DNA of 64,000 nucleotides, taken from NCBI GenBank assembly GCA_013365365.1, contig JABVXU010000163.1, positions 46,409 to 110,408 of the forward strand, given 5' to 3'. The notes beneath the pieces are model-generated. The model searched no databases, was not told where the DNA came from, and saw only the letters and a list, made by a program, of their open reading frames with translations. Shown here one piece after another: positions 1-13,138 of this stretch; position 1 is the first letter of the stretch, and each line of letters opens with the position of its first letter. Both the position numbers and the translations under genes were made by a program. This DNA comes from Cruorifilaria tuberocauda (taxonomy: Eukaryota; Nematoda; Chromadorea; Rhabditida; Onchocercidae).

Positions 1-168
1 ATCAGAATTGGGCATGCCAATTTCAAAGTTGAAATTTCGACATAAGTTGCAGTTTTATAAATTAGCATAGCGTTAACGACAATTAATAATCGCTTGAATT
101 TTTTTCGCTGTTGAAATCTAACTTCCAATAAGAATCAAAAATTTCGAAATTCAAAAGGGGTAAATGAA

Positions 169-240
169 AGAGAAGAGAGTGAGAGAGAGAGAAAAGCGAG
201 GGAGAGAGGGAGAGAGAGAGAGAGAGGGAGGGAGGGAAAT
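169..240. repeat. (GA)n-rich microsatellite
   Basis: An interrupted purine tract of GA and GGGA units. Its complement translates to a spurious Ser/Leu-rich frame. Confidence 0.9.
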
Positions 241-3200
241 GGAGGAGGAGTAGGATGGATGGATGATGATGGCGATAATCACTTATATTGCTCTTTTTCA
301 ACCTTGCATACCTTAATTAAACCGTTTTTCTTTTCGTAATTTATTCATTGTGATTTTGTGATAGCTTTATGAGCATTCTCTCTTTCTTCCTTTCTCTTAC
401 CTTACCTTTCTTTTTCCCTCCCTCTTTTTCTCATTCTCTTTCTCTTTTTCTTTTCCTCCTTTGTACTTTTCCTATCATTTTTTTTCCATGACGACCTTCC
501 AATCTGTATCATTCCATACTTAACGCTAACGCTTTTTTGTCCTGAAATTATGATCATATCTGTACCATTCATTTCATCCATACCCTCCGGCCTTTTTGCT
601 TTCTCTCTTACGAAATCTTTTCAATGTCTCGGGAATCAAGAAGTGCAAGCCAATTGAAATCTTCCAAATATTTAACTTTTTCGAACTTTTTGAAATTTAT
701 GCAAGAATCTTTCATCCAGAATCTCCAGTCAGAATCTTCCAGAATCTTCATCTACTTTCAGTATCAAAAAAAAACCGAAAATTAGTTTTACGTTATCAAA
801 AAAACTCATACTGAATTTATTTGTTAAAAAGTAAAATTTCACCGGTATAAGAAAGTAATTATACTTTCAACTACAAATAATTCTTTTTCATCGCTTTCTC
901 GCCTTTCTTTTTCCTTTTTTTTTGTTCCAGAAACTTATAGGTAAAATGTAATTTGTCTCTTTCAATTAGTAAATCAATTAAAGAAACCAGTAAATGATAT
1001 TGAGCAAAGAGAAATCGTTTAATTATATGACAGAGTAAATGAGGTATTAAATAGCGGATAACTGAGTAATTCAGGTGAAGCAATAAAACGGAATTCCGGA
1101 ATGGAAATAAACTAGCATTGTTGTTGCAGGAAAGACGAGATAAATATAAAATATAATAGCAACATTTTAATAACCAATAATCCAATTGTAACTTTTTTTT
1201 TTCTTTCAATTTTTCATCTCATTATTTATTCTTGTTTTACATTTGTTCCACCTAAACAGTTAAATAAACACATATCTATACAGGTAAACAAATGAAAGGA
1301 CAGACACCTACACACATTCAAGTATGTTTTTTTTTTGTTATCAACAAATCATTCTTAAAATGGGCGTAAAAAACAGTTATTGCTTTAGGAGTGGAACTGA
1401 ATTGTTTCGTTTCAACGAAAATTCCTCCTCCTTTTTTTCCTTTCTTTTTGTTTAGTTGTGTGAAATTAGTCAATGATTAAGGATTTGTGAAAGAGAAGGA
1501 TTGGTCAGTTGTAGGCATTCATGTAAGCATTCTTGGATATTAGCTATTTCGTGCTTTTTCTACTCTTTCATTGATTTTTCTCCTAAAATTAATAGAAGGA
1601 AATGTTCAATTTACTATCATTGACACAATGAATCGTATCATATCTTTTTGTTTATTTGTTAATTTGTTAATTTCATCAATCGAAAAAAATTCAAGTTAAT
1701 TTGTTAATTTTATCTTGTTTATTTCGCAATTACTATAATTCTAATTCTCGTTTAGCTATTAATTTAACTTATCTCATTTTCATTCAATAAAACTACAAGT
1801 TATATTCAATGGAAAATTTTCTCAGCTAACATAATATTAATTGAAATAAATTATTTTGTAATTTCTGTATGATTATAATCTTAATTTCATCATTCTAACA
1901 CATATAATATTTATTCAAAGAATTTTGGTAAATTTACAATTTTTTGATAAATTTTTAAAAATAATTTTTGAATGATAAATTTGTTTAAGAAAAAAAACGG
2001 TGTAAAGCTTATTTTGAATGAAAAGAATATGTCCGTCCTTGAAGTCTACCTCACATTCATTATCGGACATGCTGAAAAGCAAATCAAACTATGAAGACGA
2101 GAATGGAGAAAGTTCACACTTCATGAATTTTCATCTTTGATTATTTCTTTCCTTCGTTTTTTCTTTTTAGCAGAAAAAAAAGTCATTCTTACTTTGAATC
2201 ATTCGATCATAATTTTAAATATATTTGTATCTGACAATATTTAAACTATCATTTTCTCTATTTTATCTTATTACCTTATCCTTGTTGTACTAATTGAAAT
2301 TTTTGTTAATTAAAGCTGGTTAATTAATGATAATAGAATCAAGCCATTATTCATATTGACCCCGAAAAGAACAACGGATGAGTGATTTAGTGACCTATCG
2401 TCATATAATGACCAGATCGTTGATGATGATTGCATTAGAGAAAATTCAACATTTTCCTCTTATCCTTTCCAGCATATTTCAAACATCATTTAGCTATTTT
2501 GAACATTCATAGTAATAGGTTAAGCTTTCCTTAAATGGATTTCATTTGATTAAAGTGATATTTGATATCTTGTAAACAGTGAAATTTCCCATCTTCATGA
2601 AATTACTCATAAATTAGCATTAAATAATAAATTTTAAAGAGAGTAAAATTTCCCGCGGGAATGGAAACAGCTAAATCTACAAGAGAAGCTATTAGCATTT
2701 CAAATTTTTTTTCCGTTTTAATTCTCTCTTTCTTACCTTCCTACCTGAAAAATGATAGTTTATGGCCTTTGAAGTATTTGAATAGAGCCGAGAGTTGGTA
2801 ACTGAAAATGACCTTCAATTTGAATTGACAATATTACGTTAAAATTTTTTTTTATTTGTATACCAAATAATTGCCAATTTTTCCTTTTTCCTATTTTCCT
2901 CTTCTTTTCTTTTTTTCTTTTTTTTTTTTGACCTATAAATATATTCATCATTACTATATTCTACCTTTTATTTTAATTAAATGGTTGAAATACTAATGCA
3001 AGAGAAGAGAAGAATACAAAACGAGTAATTTTGATAATGATAATTGGTTGTTAATTCCTTATCAGTACCTTTACTTACAATACCTTTACATATCTCTGAT
3101 AAAACTATTTTCTAAAGTAATCATATCATAAATATCAATATCATATCCTGCATATCATGAATATTATGTGTTTTGTTTTATCATATCATGCCTACCATAA

Positions 3201-3286
3201 ATATTGTGTTTTTTTTCTTTTAATTTTGTACTGTTTTAGAAAATATTTTCATTCTTCTTTCTTAAAGTATTTCGAATTATTGTTTT

Positions 3287-3293
3287 TCTCCCT

Positions 3294-3339
<46 letters not shown>

Positions 3340-3357
3340 CTCTCTCTCTCTCTCTTC
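3287..3357. repeat. (CT)n microsatellite
   Basis: A CCCT run leads into a long, nearly pure CT repeat with one interruption. It produces a meaningless Leu/Ser open frame. Confidence 0.93.
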
Positions 3358-6300
3358 ATTTCTCTCTTAATTCATGTTCTACTAGCTATCTATAGAGAAT
3401 TAACAAAAAATGATTGATTGATTGACTGATATGATAGAAATTAGTGCAAGTTTTATCAATGTGAAAGGTTTTACAAATTTTATTAATCCTTTAACTATTC
3501 ATTATAATTCGATAAATTCTTTTTCAATTGATAATTGATTTCTTATTGAAGAAAAAAGTTGTTAAATTTCTTTGTAGGCTTTCTGGTTTAATTTAGTTTA
3601 ACTTTAGTCTAAAGTTTATTCCTGCAAATTTTTAATAAAATAATTTCAATACTAATATTAATACGATGCAAAGTAATTTTAAAAAAAAAATTACATAAAT
3701 TGAAATATTTAAATTGCATTTAAATTTCGAAATTTTGTTAAATTTGAAAAATTGAATACTAAAATGAATAATGAGCTAATACTGCTTACGTTATTCTATA
3801 AATTTGTAATGCTTAAGATTGATCATTCTATTCCACTCCATTTTTGTAATCTTATCTCTGGTCATCATGATTGTTATCAAATACAGACATGTCATCTGAT
3901 AATACCCTATTCACACTTTTTGATTGATACTTTTGCCTACTCATTGTGCTTTTGTGAGTTTTTCTAAATATTTCCAGTTCCTAATAAATCGATTCATAAA
4001 CTTTTTCCAATTTATTGTAATTTGGCGAAAAAAAAAAAGTAATCCATAATATATCGTAATTTAAATTATTTAATCATTTTTTCGGTTCTACCTATTCTTT
4101 GCCAGTAATTTTATTGTAATAATAGTAAAAGACAAAAGAAAAGAAAAAAAAAACTCCAATAATTTTATATAAATATGATGAAATCTTGATATTTCTAAAA
4201 TGTTGATACTGAATCTGAATTAATTCTTCTGGAATTGTTTTTAATTAAAAAATTGAAATTACAAATGAATGCATGCATTATCATAGTACTAAACTGTTTC
4301 ATATTTATTCTTCTCATATGAAAATGGTTGTTAGTGAAGAAATTAGAATTACAATTGGAATTCATGATATTGTGCATTTTCATTTTTGTTAAATCATGCA
4401 CGAATAAAAAGAAACATAAACAGCTCTTTTTTTTTTTTTTTGAATTTTTAAAAACCATTATAATTTCTTTTTCTTTCCCTTTTTTTCCCTCGTAAATATC
4501 CGGCTATTTTTCTTCATTCCAATTTATTGACATTCTCGATCATTTCAATCATTTTCTAATCTTGTGATTGTTCAAATAATATTCCGGTTCATTGTTCACT
4601 GGACCGTATCAGGAAGGTACGAGAAAACAGATGGCAACTGATTCTGATTTTGCCGCCCGTATAATAATAGTTTATATGGAAATGATGCATTGCTCTGTGT
4701 CACTTTAATATCCTTCATTTTCCAACTTAATACTATTATTTTAGTGACCTGTTAACTGTTGTTACCTTTCAAATTTACAACATTTCTTTTTTTACCTTTC
4801 AATTTTTTATTTTTCAGTATTGTTTGTTTAAATATTATTGATATATGAAATGAGATTCGCATATAATCAAACTTAATTTACGGTAAAATGTATATAACTT
4901 TCATCTAAATCCAATCGGTTATGTACCGAAATGTCTGAGTAATTATTATCCTCATTTACAAGTGGTTGAATGAGTGAGAAATTATTAGATTTGACAGTTT
5001 AAAATAACCGAAGCATATACTGATAAGTAATGCATAATAATTTCCAACTTTTGAAAATTATCAATTTATCATCAATTGATAATCGATCTATTGATCAGTG
5101 AACGTTGTTCGACGTTCTCTAATATAATTTTATAAATTAACAATTTTTTCAAATTACTTACTTTTTTTTTGCTAAGTTTATGAAATTTATATTTTCTATT
5201 TCATTGATAATTTTGCTAACAAATAAATTAAATAAATTTTTAAATACTTAAAATTGTAATATTAGAGAGAATTTTTCAAATGATAAGAGAATTATTATCA
5301 ATTGATAAAGATGATGGAAAAAAAGTGTAAAATTAATACTATAAGAGTAGATGATTGCAAAAAAGAAAAACATTAAAGAGTGCTTCGTTTTCAATTATTT
5401 TAGAAAAAAAAAAGTTTTATTTTTTTTAGAGCTAAAAAATAAATCCACCCATTTTTGTTGCGTAATACTAACAAACATTTTAAAGTGATAAGCTAAACTT
5501 TGTGAAGATTTGTAAAAATTATCACTTCCTCTTTTAACTTCTATTCCCATTTCCAGAAATGATCAATCATTGCCTACTGGGAATTACATAACATCAAAGA
5601 TAAACCGCTTATTGTCTTGATACAATTTAAATTTGCAAACTGCATGATGACCTATATTGTTACTTTAACATATCATATAACAATTTCATTTTGTTCCATC
5701 GTTTTATTCAGTATTTTCTCCTATTATGATACTTGATGAAAACTTATCAAATCAAATACATTTCGCTTAACCTTTTCATATCTTCCAGGTGACAATATCA
5801 CGAAATGTCCTCTAAATGAGAATGACATCAAATCTTGATTTCTACTTTTTCCTTTTCCTATCTTTCTTTCTTCTTTTTTTCTTCTTAGAATTATATTTAT
5901 ACAATGAAAATTTCAAGTTTAAATAATAAATTATGCATTTTTTAAAATGCATTCAAGTAGTCAATGAACATCTCTTTGAAAATATTTATTATTTACCTTT
6001 GATTATTTACGTGGACAGAAGATGGAGGACTGATTAATACTTTTCTGTTTCACTAAAATATATTTTTTTCAGATTAACGTTTCGTTCATTTTACATTTCC
6101 AAATTTTTGTTTTTTACTTCACTTTAATTTAAAGAAAAAGTTTTTTCTTTTTTTAGTTTTACCTCACCCCTTCTTAATTTTAGTTTTATACTTTTTTTTT
6201 TAATCTCATCCACCTTTCAACAGGTATTTTGATCAAAAAGAAAAAAGTGGTTCCATGCCATTAATAAATTATAAAGAAACTTTTTTTTGGATTTTTTTTC

Positions 6301-6784
6301 CCAGTCATTTCTTTAAGTTTTTAAATACCCGAACAATAGCTCGAAACAACCAGCTATTCAGCACTGTCGTGATCGCCATCGTCGTGATTGTCGTGATACA
6401 CCTTCTAAGATTTACTTCAATCGTACCATTTGATATTATAAAAATGTCTTACGCGTAAATTTTTTTTTCCAACCTTTTGTTATTGATTATTGTGATAACT
6501 GATATGATATGAGTGTTAGCAGAATAATGGAATAGAACGGTCAGAATATAATCAAAATGTGATATAATTAAAATTTAATTTTAAATATTGAAAATTTATC
6601 CAAGGTGAATGCGTTAATGCTCTTAAATGATAGATGATTTAAGTGACCACATTAAGTGGACCGATCCTTCCAGATGATTAATATGAAAAAGTTAAACAAA
6701 CAACTGTTTGATATTTAAAGCATACAGTTTAAAAGAAGAAAAAACAAAAAACTGATAAACAACAGAGTGAGTGAAATGGAAGAA

Positions 6785-6785
<1 letters not shown>

Positions 6786-6817
<32 letters not shown>

Positions 6818-6818
6818 T
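6786..6818. repeat. (GA)n microsatellite
   Basis: A pure GA dinucleotide run of about 16 units in intergenic DNA. Confidence 0.92.
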
Positions 6819-9800
6819 TGAAATGAAGTGAACTGATTACAATAGCAAATGATCATACCATCAATGTAACAAGTTGAAGTTGAAGTACGAATACGATGGT
6901 TGTACAACTGGCAACAGCTGGCTATGATACGGTTCAGATCACATCACAAATTTGTAAAGCGAAATGGGAACGGAACATTTGAAAATTGTCGAACTAAATC
7001 AGCTAATTTATGCAACAAATGTTCATTTAGCTATCATTCGGTTTGTTTTCCACAAATTTTCGGAAAGAAAAAAGTAAAAAAGAAAGAATAAAGGTTAAAA
7101 AGGTGAACTATGAGAATGTGAAAAGATAAGAGATAAATAAACGATTGAAAAACTAAAAAAAAAAAAAAATTTTTTTTTTCAAAGAAACAATTGTCATTAG
7201 ATGAAATTTAAAAATCGATCTCTATTTTTAACAGCTATTATCAACTAACCCTTGTAAACTATAGCTATTGCTATTTAAAATGCGTTTCGGTTTTTTTTTC
7301 TTCAATTTTTTTTTCTGGATTACAAAAAATATAAAGTTAAAATTTGAAGTAAAGTATTTTCATCGTTATCGTACATTAAAAATTTTTTTCACAGTTTTTT
7401 TTTTCTTTGCTCAAATAAGGAATAAAAAGTGAAGTGAAATTGAAAAGGTTAGGAAAAAAAAAAAAAGGTAAACATTTGCTCATTTTTGAAAACGAAACTG
7501 TTTTCAACTTATATTTTTCTTTTTTCATTCTCATTGCCTTACTCGCTTTTCGTTTGTATTATTTGCATTTCAAATATTTTCAAGAAAAAAAGATTTGAAA
7601 TTTACACCAAGCAATACCATATTTTTACTTCATCGGAACTTTCCCGATACTTTTATTACCTTTCTTCCTAATCTTTTTCATTCTGTGCGCAAAGTTTTAT
7701 TTATTTTACTTCTTTTTATTTTTTATTTTTTGTAAATTCGAAATTAAGATATTGCACAGAATTTAGAGATGTGTGTAATATAGAAGAAACTGGTTTGAAT
7801 TATGAATTCTAAATTATCACGAAGTTTTTTAAATTAAATAAAGTAATTTCAAGTTGATATAACGAAGCTTCATTTAGCTCTTCGTTATCTCATTTCGATA
7901 ATTATATCCATGTCAAAAGGTTACTACCTGGAATTTCATATGAATTGTAACTTCTAATTTCATACAATTATGGTGAAGGTTTTGTCGTATATATTGAATT
8001 TAGTAATGTGTCTCTCGGAATTAACCTTTTCTTCAAATGCCCGGCTAAAAGTTTCGTCCAGCTTCCTAATTTGGTGACTTATAATCGTTTTCCGGAATTT
8101 TACCTTAATCCGTTTTTCGTTCAACTATTCCTCTTCTTGTTAGGACTGCGATATTTTTTACATGTGTTGTCGATATTGAATTGTTTGATCAAAATGAAGT
8201 TTGTGGAAAAATGAAGAATGGACAAGATAATTTGAGGTTAATGAGGGATAAGTTATCAAGATAGCTTATCTTAAGTAAATCTAAAAATACGTCAATTTCA
8301 TGTATTCCATGATACAGTTAATTATGGTACATTTTCAACTATTTAAATTCTCTAACAGAGTATAAACTAATTTTGTCATTGATGAAGTCTAATCAGTTTG
8401 TGCTACAGAGTTAAAATACATTAAATATTAGCACTTTTAACATTTTAATATCGTAAATCTTTTATCTAACTAAATTTAAATGCAAATATTAATCGCGGTT
8501 AACCTTATATAGAATTTCGGGTCAATAGGATGACAGTTGGTTGAACTCTATTGGTCACTTCCCAGAAGTTCATTGAGAGCTTTAGGTATTTCATTACGAT
8601 AAGATACTTAAGCACTCAAATGCTATAATTAATTCCATTTTTGGAGGACTCTTATGAGATGACATACCATTTCCAAATTATAAGGTATCTCAAATTTCAT
8701 CCTGAAATGTTTCCCCGAAAGTTGCTAACAATTTTCTACAAAAATAATTATGCTAATTTTTTATTAGCTTTAGATACGTAAATTCAAACATACTTAATGA
8801 TACGAATAGGCCAAAAACGAGACAAGAAATTGCTCAGTAAATTAAAATTTAGGTAAAATTTGAAATAAACAACTAAATCACTAGAGGAGGAAAAATCTAA
8901 CTTGATATTTTATCATTTTTCCGTTAAAAAGTTTTCCCAATGATAAAAAACATTTTACAATATTTCAACAAATTTTATCATTCTCTTATCACATCATATG
9001 TTAAATGTTGAAATTCAAATTCATTTATAAAATTTGTATTAGCGCAAAATTTATTGCAAGAAAATTTAAAAATATCATGCGCAAAAACGTCTTCTTAAAT
9101 ATCAGTGAAATAAGGAAGAATTCCTCCAATTCAGGCCACTGACTCTTTCATACCATTTTCATTTATTGGAAATGTTAACAACAGTTCCATCAGCAATTAT
9201 GCTCAAATTTTGACTAATTTCAAATAATTTCTGCATAATTTTATATATTTTAGTCTTTTTTTCAGTACGATTTTTAGACTAATTTAAATTTAATTAAGCT
9301 AAAATCTAGCCTAATTCATTTTAGTATGATTGCTTTTCTTGTCAAACTTAAACATAATTATCAGAGTAGTAGTAGTATGAACGAATTCTTCTTCATCTTT
9401 CTGTTCTTTCATATTTCTTCCAATAATTTCCCTCTGTAATTTATTTTAAAATGAATTGTTAAATTGAATTTTGATAGTTTTGTTCGAGAGTCTATTAATC
9501 AAAAAAGAAAGGATGAAAATATTTTTTTAATTAAAAAACCAAACCTTTATTATCCTGGATATAACATTCATTTCTTCATCTTTTCAATCAAGATATTTAC
9601 ATCAAATTTCGTGCATAGCTAAATTTATTTCTAGTAGTTTATTCCATACAAATCCGGGAAAGAAATAAAGAACCATTCAGAAACAAAAGAAAAAATTTTT
9701 TTTGCAAAAGATATCAATTCTCAGGGGGAAGTTAAACTTTCGTCTCTTCAAAAGAAGACAAATTGATTTGAAGTAAGAAAGAATTATAATATTTCTGGGC

Positions 9801-10832
9801 AATTTGTGCGAATTTTTCATTTTCTTTTTTTGTATCGAATTTTATTTTTTTTTAATTTTAGGACGAAAAAAAAGAAGTATTCATTCTGACTGATCCATTA
9901 TTTTTGGTCAATTTCATCTCAAATTGATTAGAATCAAAAAAGAAAAAAAGGGATGATTAGAATGCAAAAATCTCTGACATATTTTTTAATTCTTAAAAAA
10001 GCCATTTATCATTATCGTTTAACAATTATGAAAGAAATTTCATCATCTGTTAATGTATTCATTTTGTTAGATAATAAAATTTTATTGATTGAAATTTTCA
10101 GCTTCCTAAAATTTCATTACTACAAAAAGTTTAATTTAGAAAATAAATTAAGTTAATTTAAAAGAAAAAAAAAAAGGTATAATTTGATTACAATGATATA
10201 TACCTTAAATTTCATTTTCTTTTTTCATAAAACATCAAAGTATTGATAATATTGAGGATTTAATATTTCACAGTTTCATATCCTATATCATTAACTCATC
10301 ATTCGATCGTATAAATTAGCGAAAGTTTGAGAAATTAATTATCTATCTGAAATAAACTTTTTTTTTCGTACAGATTTTATTGAGAGTTGAAAAAGAAATG
10401 GAAAAAGAGGGAAAAGTATAGCAGGAAGAGCAGTTTGATGATGAATCGATCTCTATAGAAATTACTTTAAAAGGTTGATTTGTTGGTCATTGAATGGGTT
10501 ACTATAATTAACATCTATTGATTTCAATTCCAGTTCTTTTTCATATTTCAAATACGCTTGAAATATTGATTTTAAATTTTGAATTCTTTTCTATCAAAAT
10601 TTTAAAAAGTATTAGTAATGATATCCTTGTATACACTATTCCTTAATGATAACAGCAATTTTTCTGAAAGAATTTGAATGATTTTCATTTACAGGTTTAA
10701 CAGGTACGCTAATTGCTATTGATAATCTTTGTATCATTCGGAAAAAGAATCAATTTCTCTTGTAATTTGCTTATTGATAAGCAAAAACTATTTATTTTAT
10801 ATTGATAAATTTTATTTAGTATGAATTTTGAT

Positions 10833-10899
10833 TAATTGTAATTGTTAATAGAACTTACCTATAGATAATTGTAATTGTTAATAGAACTTACCTATAGAT
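10833..10899. repeat. 33-bp perfect tandem duplication
   Basis: A 33-bp unit starting TAATTGTAATTGTTAATAG is present twice head to tail (10833-10865 and 10866-10898) without mismatch. It lies about 250 bp upstream of the first sax-7 exon. Perfect identity suggests a recent event. Confidence 0.9.
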
Positions 10900-11140
10900 T
10901 GAAATGATATCAAGTTAACCTTTGATCCATTTTATATACCTTTTTACATACTTGTTTATTTATTTATTTGTTTGTTAGTTTGTGTTGAAATTTAACTAGT
11001 TGTTTATTTAATTATTCCATAATTCTTTGTTAGAGACTGATAATTTATTATTTTATTTATCAGAAATTTTATTCCACATCGAACAGCGTTACCTGTAATT
11101 AATACATTCGGCATAAACGACGGAAAATTTTTATTATTCC

Positions 11141-11147
11141 TTTTCAG
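11141..11147 (+). promoter_or_regulatory. Candidate spliced-leader acceptor for sax-7
   Basis: The sequence TTTTCAG ends 6 nt before the ATG at 11154. No in-frame coding sequence precedes it, so it fits a trans-splice acceptor (or the 3' end of a 5'UTR intron). This arrangement is typical of nematode mRNAs. The identification is by position and consensus only. Confidence 0.6.
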
Positions 11148-11153
11148 GCCGTG

Positions 11154-13138
11154 ATGGCATTAACGATGAGTTTTATATGCTATAGGTTACTAATCTTCAT
11201 AGTGATTTGTTGTGGTAAGTTATCTGTCGTCTATCTATCAGTAAGAATAGAAGTAATTTTGGATTGGAATTTTCTGGAAATTTCTTAAATATTCCAGGTA
11301 GAGCAAATTTTAACACTCATTCAGGTTATAAGAGAAAAAAAAGAGAGAGAGAGAGGGAGAGAGGGAGAGAAAATTGAAATGTAAATGGTATAATGTTATG
11401 AAATGTTCGTCAATGTTTAGTATTTTTCAGTAAGATGTAACTTAATTGATTGGTCTACAATATCGACGCCACCACGTTTCATTCATGAACCTAACGATCC
11501 TACTATTTATTTTACGTTAGAATCGACGCAAGCTTCTAATGGCCATAATTTAGATTATTTAAAAGAACGAACATTGAGGTGCATTGCTGATGGTAATCCA
11601 CCACCTTGGTATGTATTTTCTTTACGTAAAATATTTCTGCATGGTACAAATAAGAAATATTTTTACGTAATCATGTAAATATATACGTTTGGCGATGAAT
11701 AAATGTTTAATAATGATTAGTTTCATACATAAGTATTCAAGTTCAAGTATTCATATTGAATTTTAAATGTTGGCATGGTACACTGTAGGATTGAACTAGA
11801 ACTTAAGTTTAAATAAAAATTGAAAATAGTTTAATTTTTATAAAAAAAAAATGTTTTTTTCTTTAAATTTATAGGTATAGATGGAAAAAAAACGGTAAAC
11901 CGTTCAATTTAGCAATGTTTTCGGATCGGATCGCTCAACGTCCGAGTGAAGGATCATTTGTTTTTTCCAAATTAACTGCTGCTGATGAAGGTGTTTATCA
12001 GTGTGAGGCGATAAATGATAATGGTACTGCTCTTTCCGAAAAAATTACTTTGAAGCAAACATGTTAGTTCTCTCTTCAATTTTTTTTTACAACTGATATA
12101 TGAAAGATTGTAAGCTCGATAAGTGTTTTTTAAAGTTTTTCGAATTTCAATTTCGCTGAAGGTATGACTCAGAAATGTTTATTATTACGATTAGTAGATA
12201 GAGGTTTATTCAGTTTAAAGCTGAATGATTTTATTTATTAGGACGAATGGTTGGATGATATTTGTGTAGAAAGAATTTTTTAATTCCTTCGGATTAATCA
12301 GTTTTTTATCGAAAATATTAGTTAAGCTAAATTCTGACTCTGGAATTCTGTTCATTTTAAAATTATCAAATTAAGGAATGGAAATTTAGTGATTTATTTC
12401 GTTTCGTTCATATTTTATCAATATCTGTTTCGTTAAATTATCATATCGAATTTTAGGGATACGATATTTTCCAAAAGCTGAGCCGGAAATTGTGCATGTC
12501 GATTTGGGTGATCCATATCAGCGGGATTGTACGCCACCCGAATCAAACCCACCCGCTCGAGTTTACTGGATTTTTAAGGTGCACTTTTTTGCTTCCTTCT
12601 AATTTTTCTGTCTAAATTTCCATTCTATACTCAAAGTTTCCGAAATCGGGAACTTATGGGAACTGTCAGAAAAATGGACTTTGTCAGTTCAAATGAAAAA
12701 TCACCTTAATTTAAAGATGAAAACAATAAAAGCTATTCTTACTTCATATCATCTCATCCTTTTGTGATCTGTTAATATAAATTTAATTTATTACTAATTG
12801 AATTTAATATAATGCAAATAAAATTTGTAAATTGAATTTAATATATGATTCGTTCATTTTGGCATCTATTTATGAACAAAAAAGAAAAAGAGGAAGGAAA
12901 GAAAGAGGGATAAAATGATAATTGTAATAATTAAATGATTGTTTCATTATTAAAAATTATTTTTAATAATTTAGATTCCAGCTTTTAATTATAGCTATCA
13001 ACTGTATTAACTAAATTTTAACAAGTTTGAAATGCATTTTATCTGAATGAAATGAACATTTTGTGGATGAAATTTCAGGGTGATGAAGAAGGATCGTTTG
13101 ATTCAATTAACAGTTCACATATTTCAACAAATGAATTG
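11154..13138 (+). other. sax-7: sax-7 exons 1-5: signal peptide, Ig1 and first half of Ig2
   Basis: This block is found only in the long isoform. Exon 1 encodes the start [20 protein letters not shown], a short hydrophobic signal peptide. Exons 2-3 encode Ig1, with Cys in LRCIADG and YQCEA and the core WYRWKKNG. Exons 4-5 start Ig2 ([18 protein letters not shown]) and stop at ISTNEL. The rest of Ig2 is in exon 6, more than 10 kb downstream. The splice phases after exons 1-5 are 1, 2, 1, 0 and 0. Confidence 0.9.

Larger units (their letters stand above)
1..11140. other. Intergenic region upstream of sax-7; no gene seen
   Basis: No open stretch here has codon-like composition, a recognisable domain, or splice sites joining it to another. 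The short open frames are runs of Leu/Phe/Ser from pyrimidine tracts, or translations of AT-rich DNA. Simple repeats and one 33-bp tandem duplication are listed separately. The part nearest 11.1 kb presumably contains the promoter of the long sax-7 transcript, but I cannot point to a core promoter element. Confidence 0.7.
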
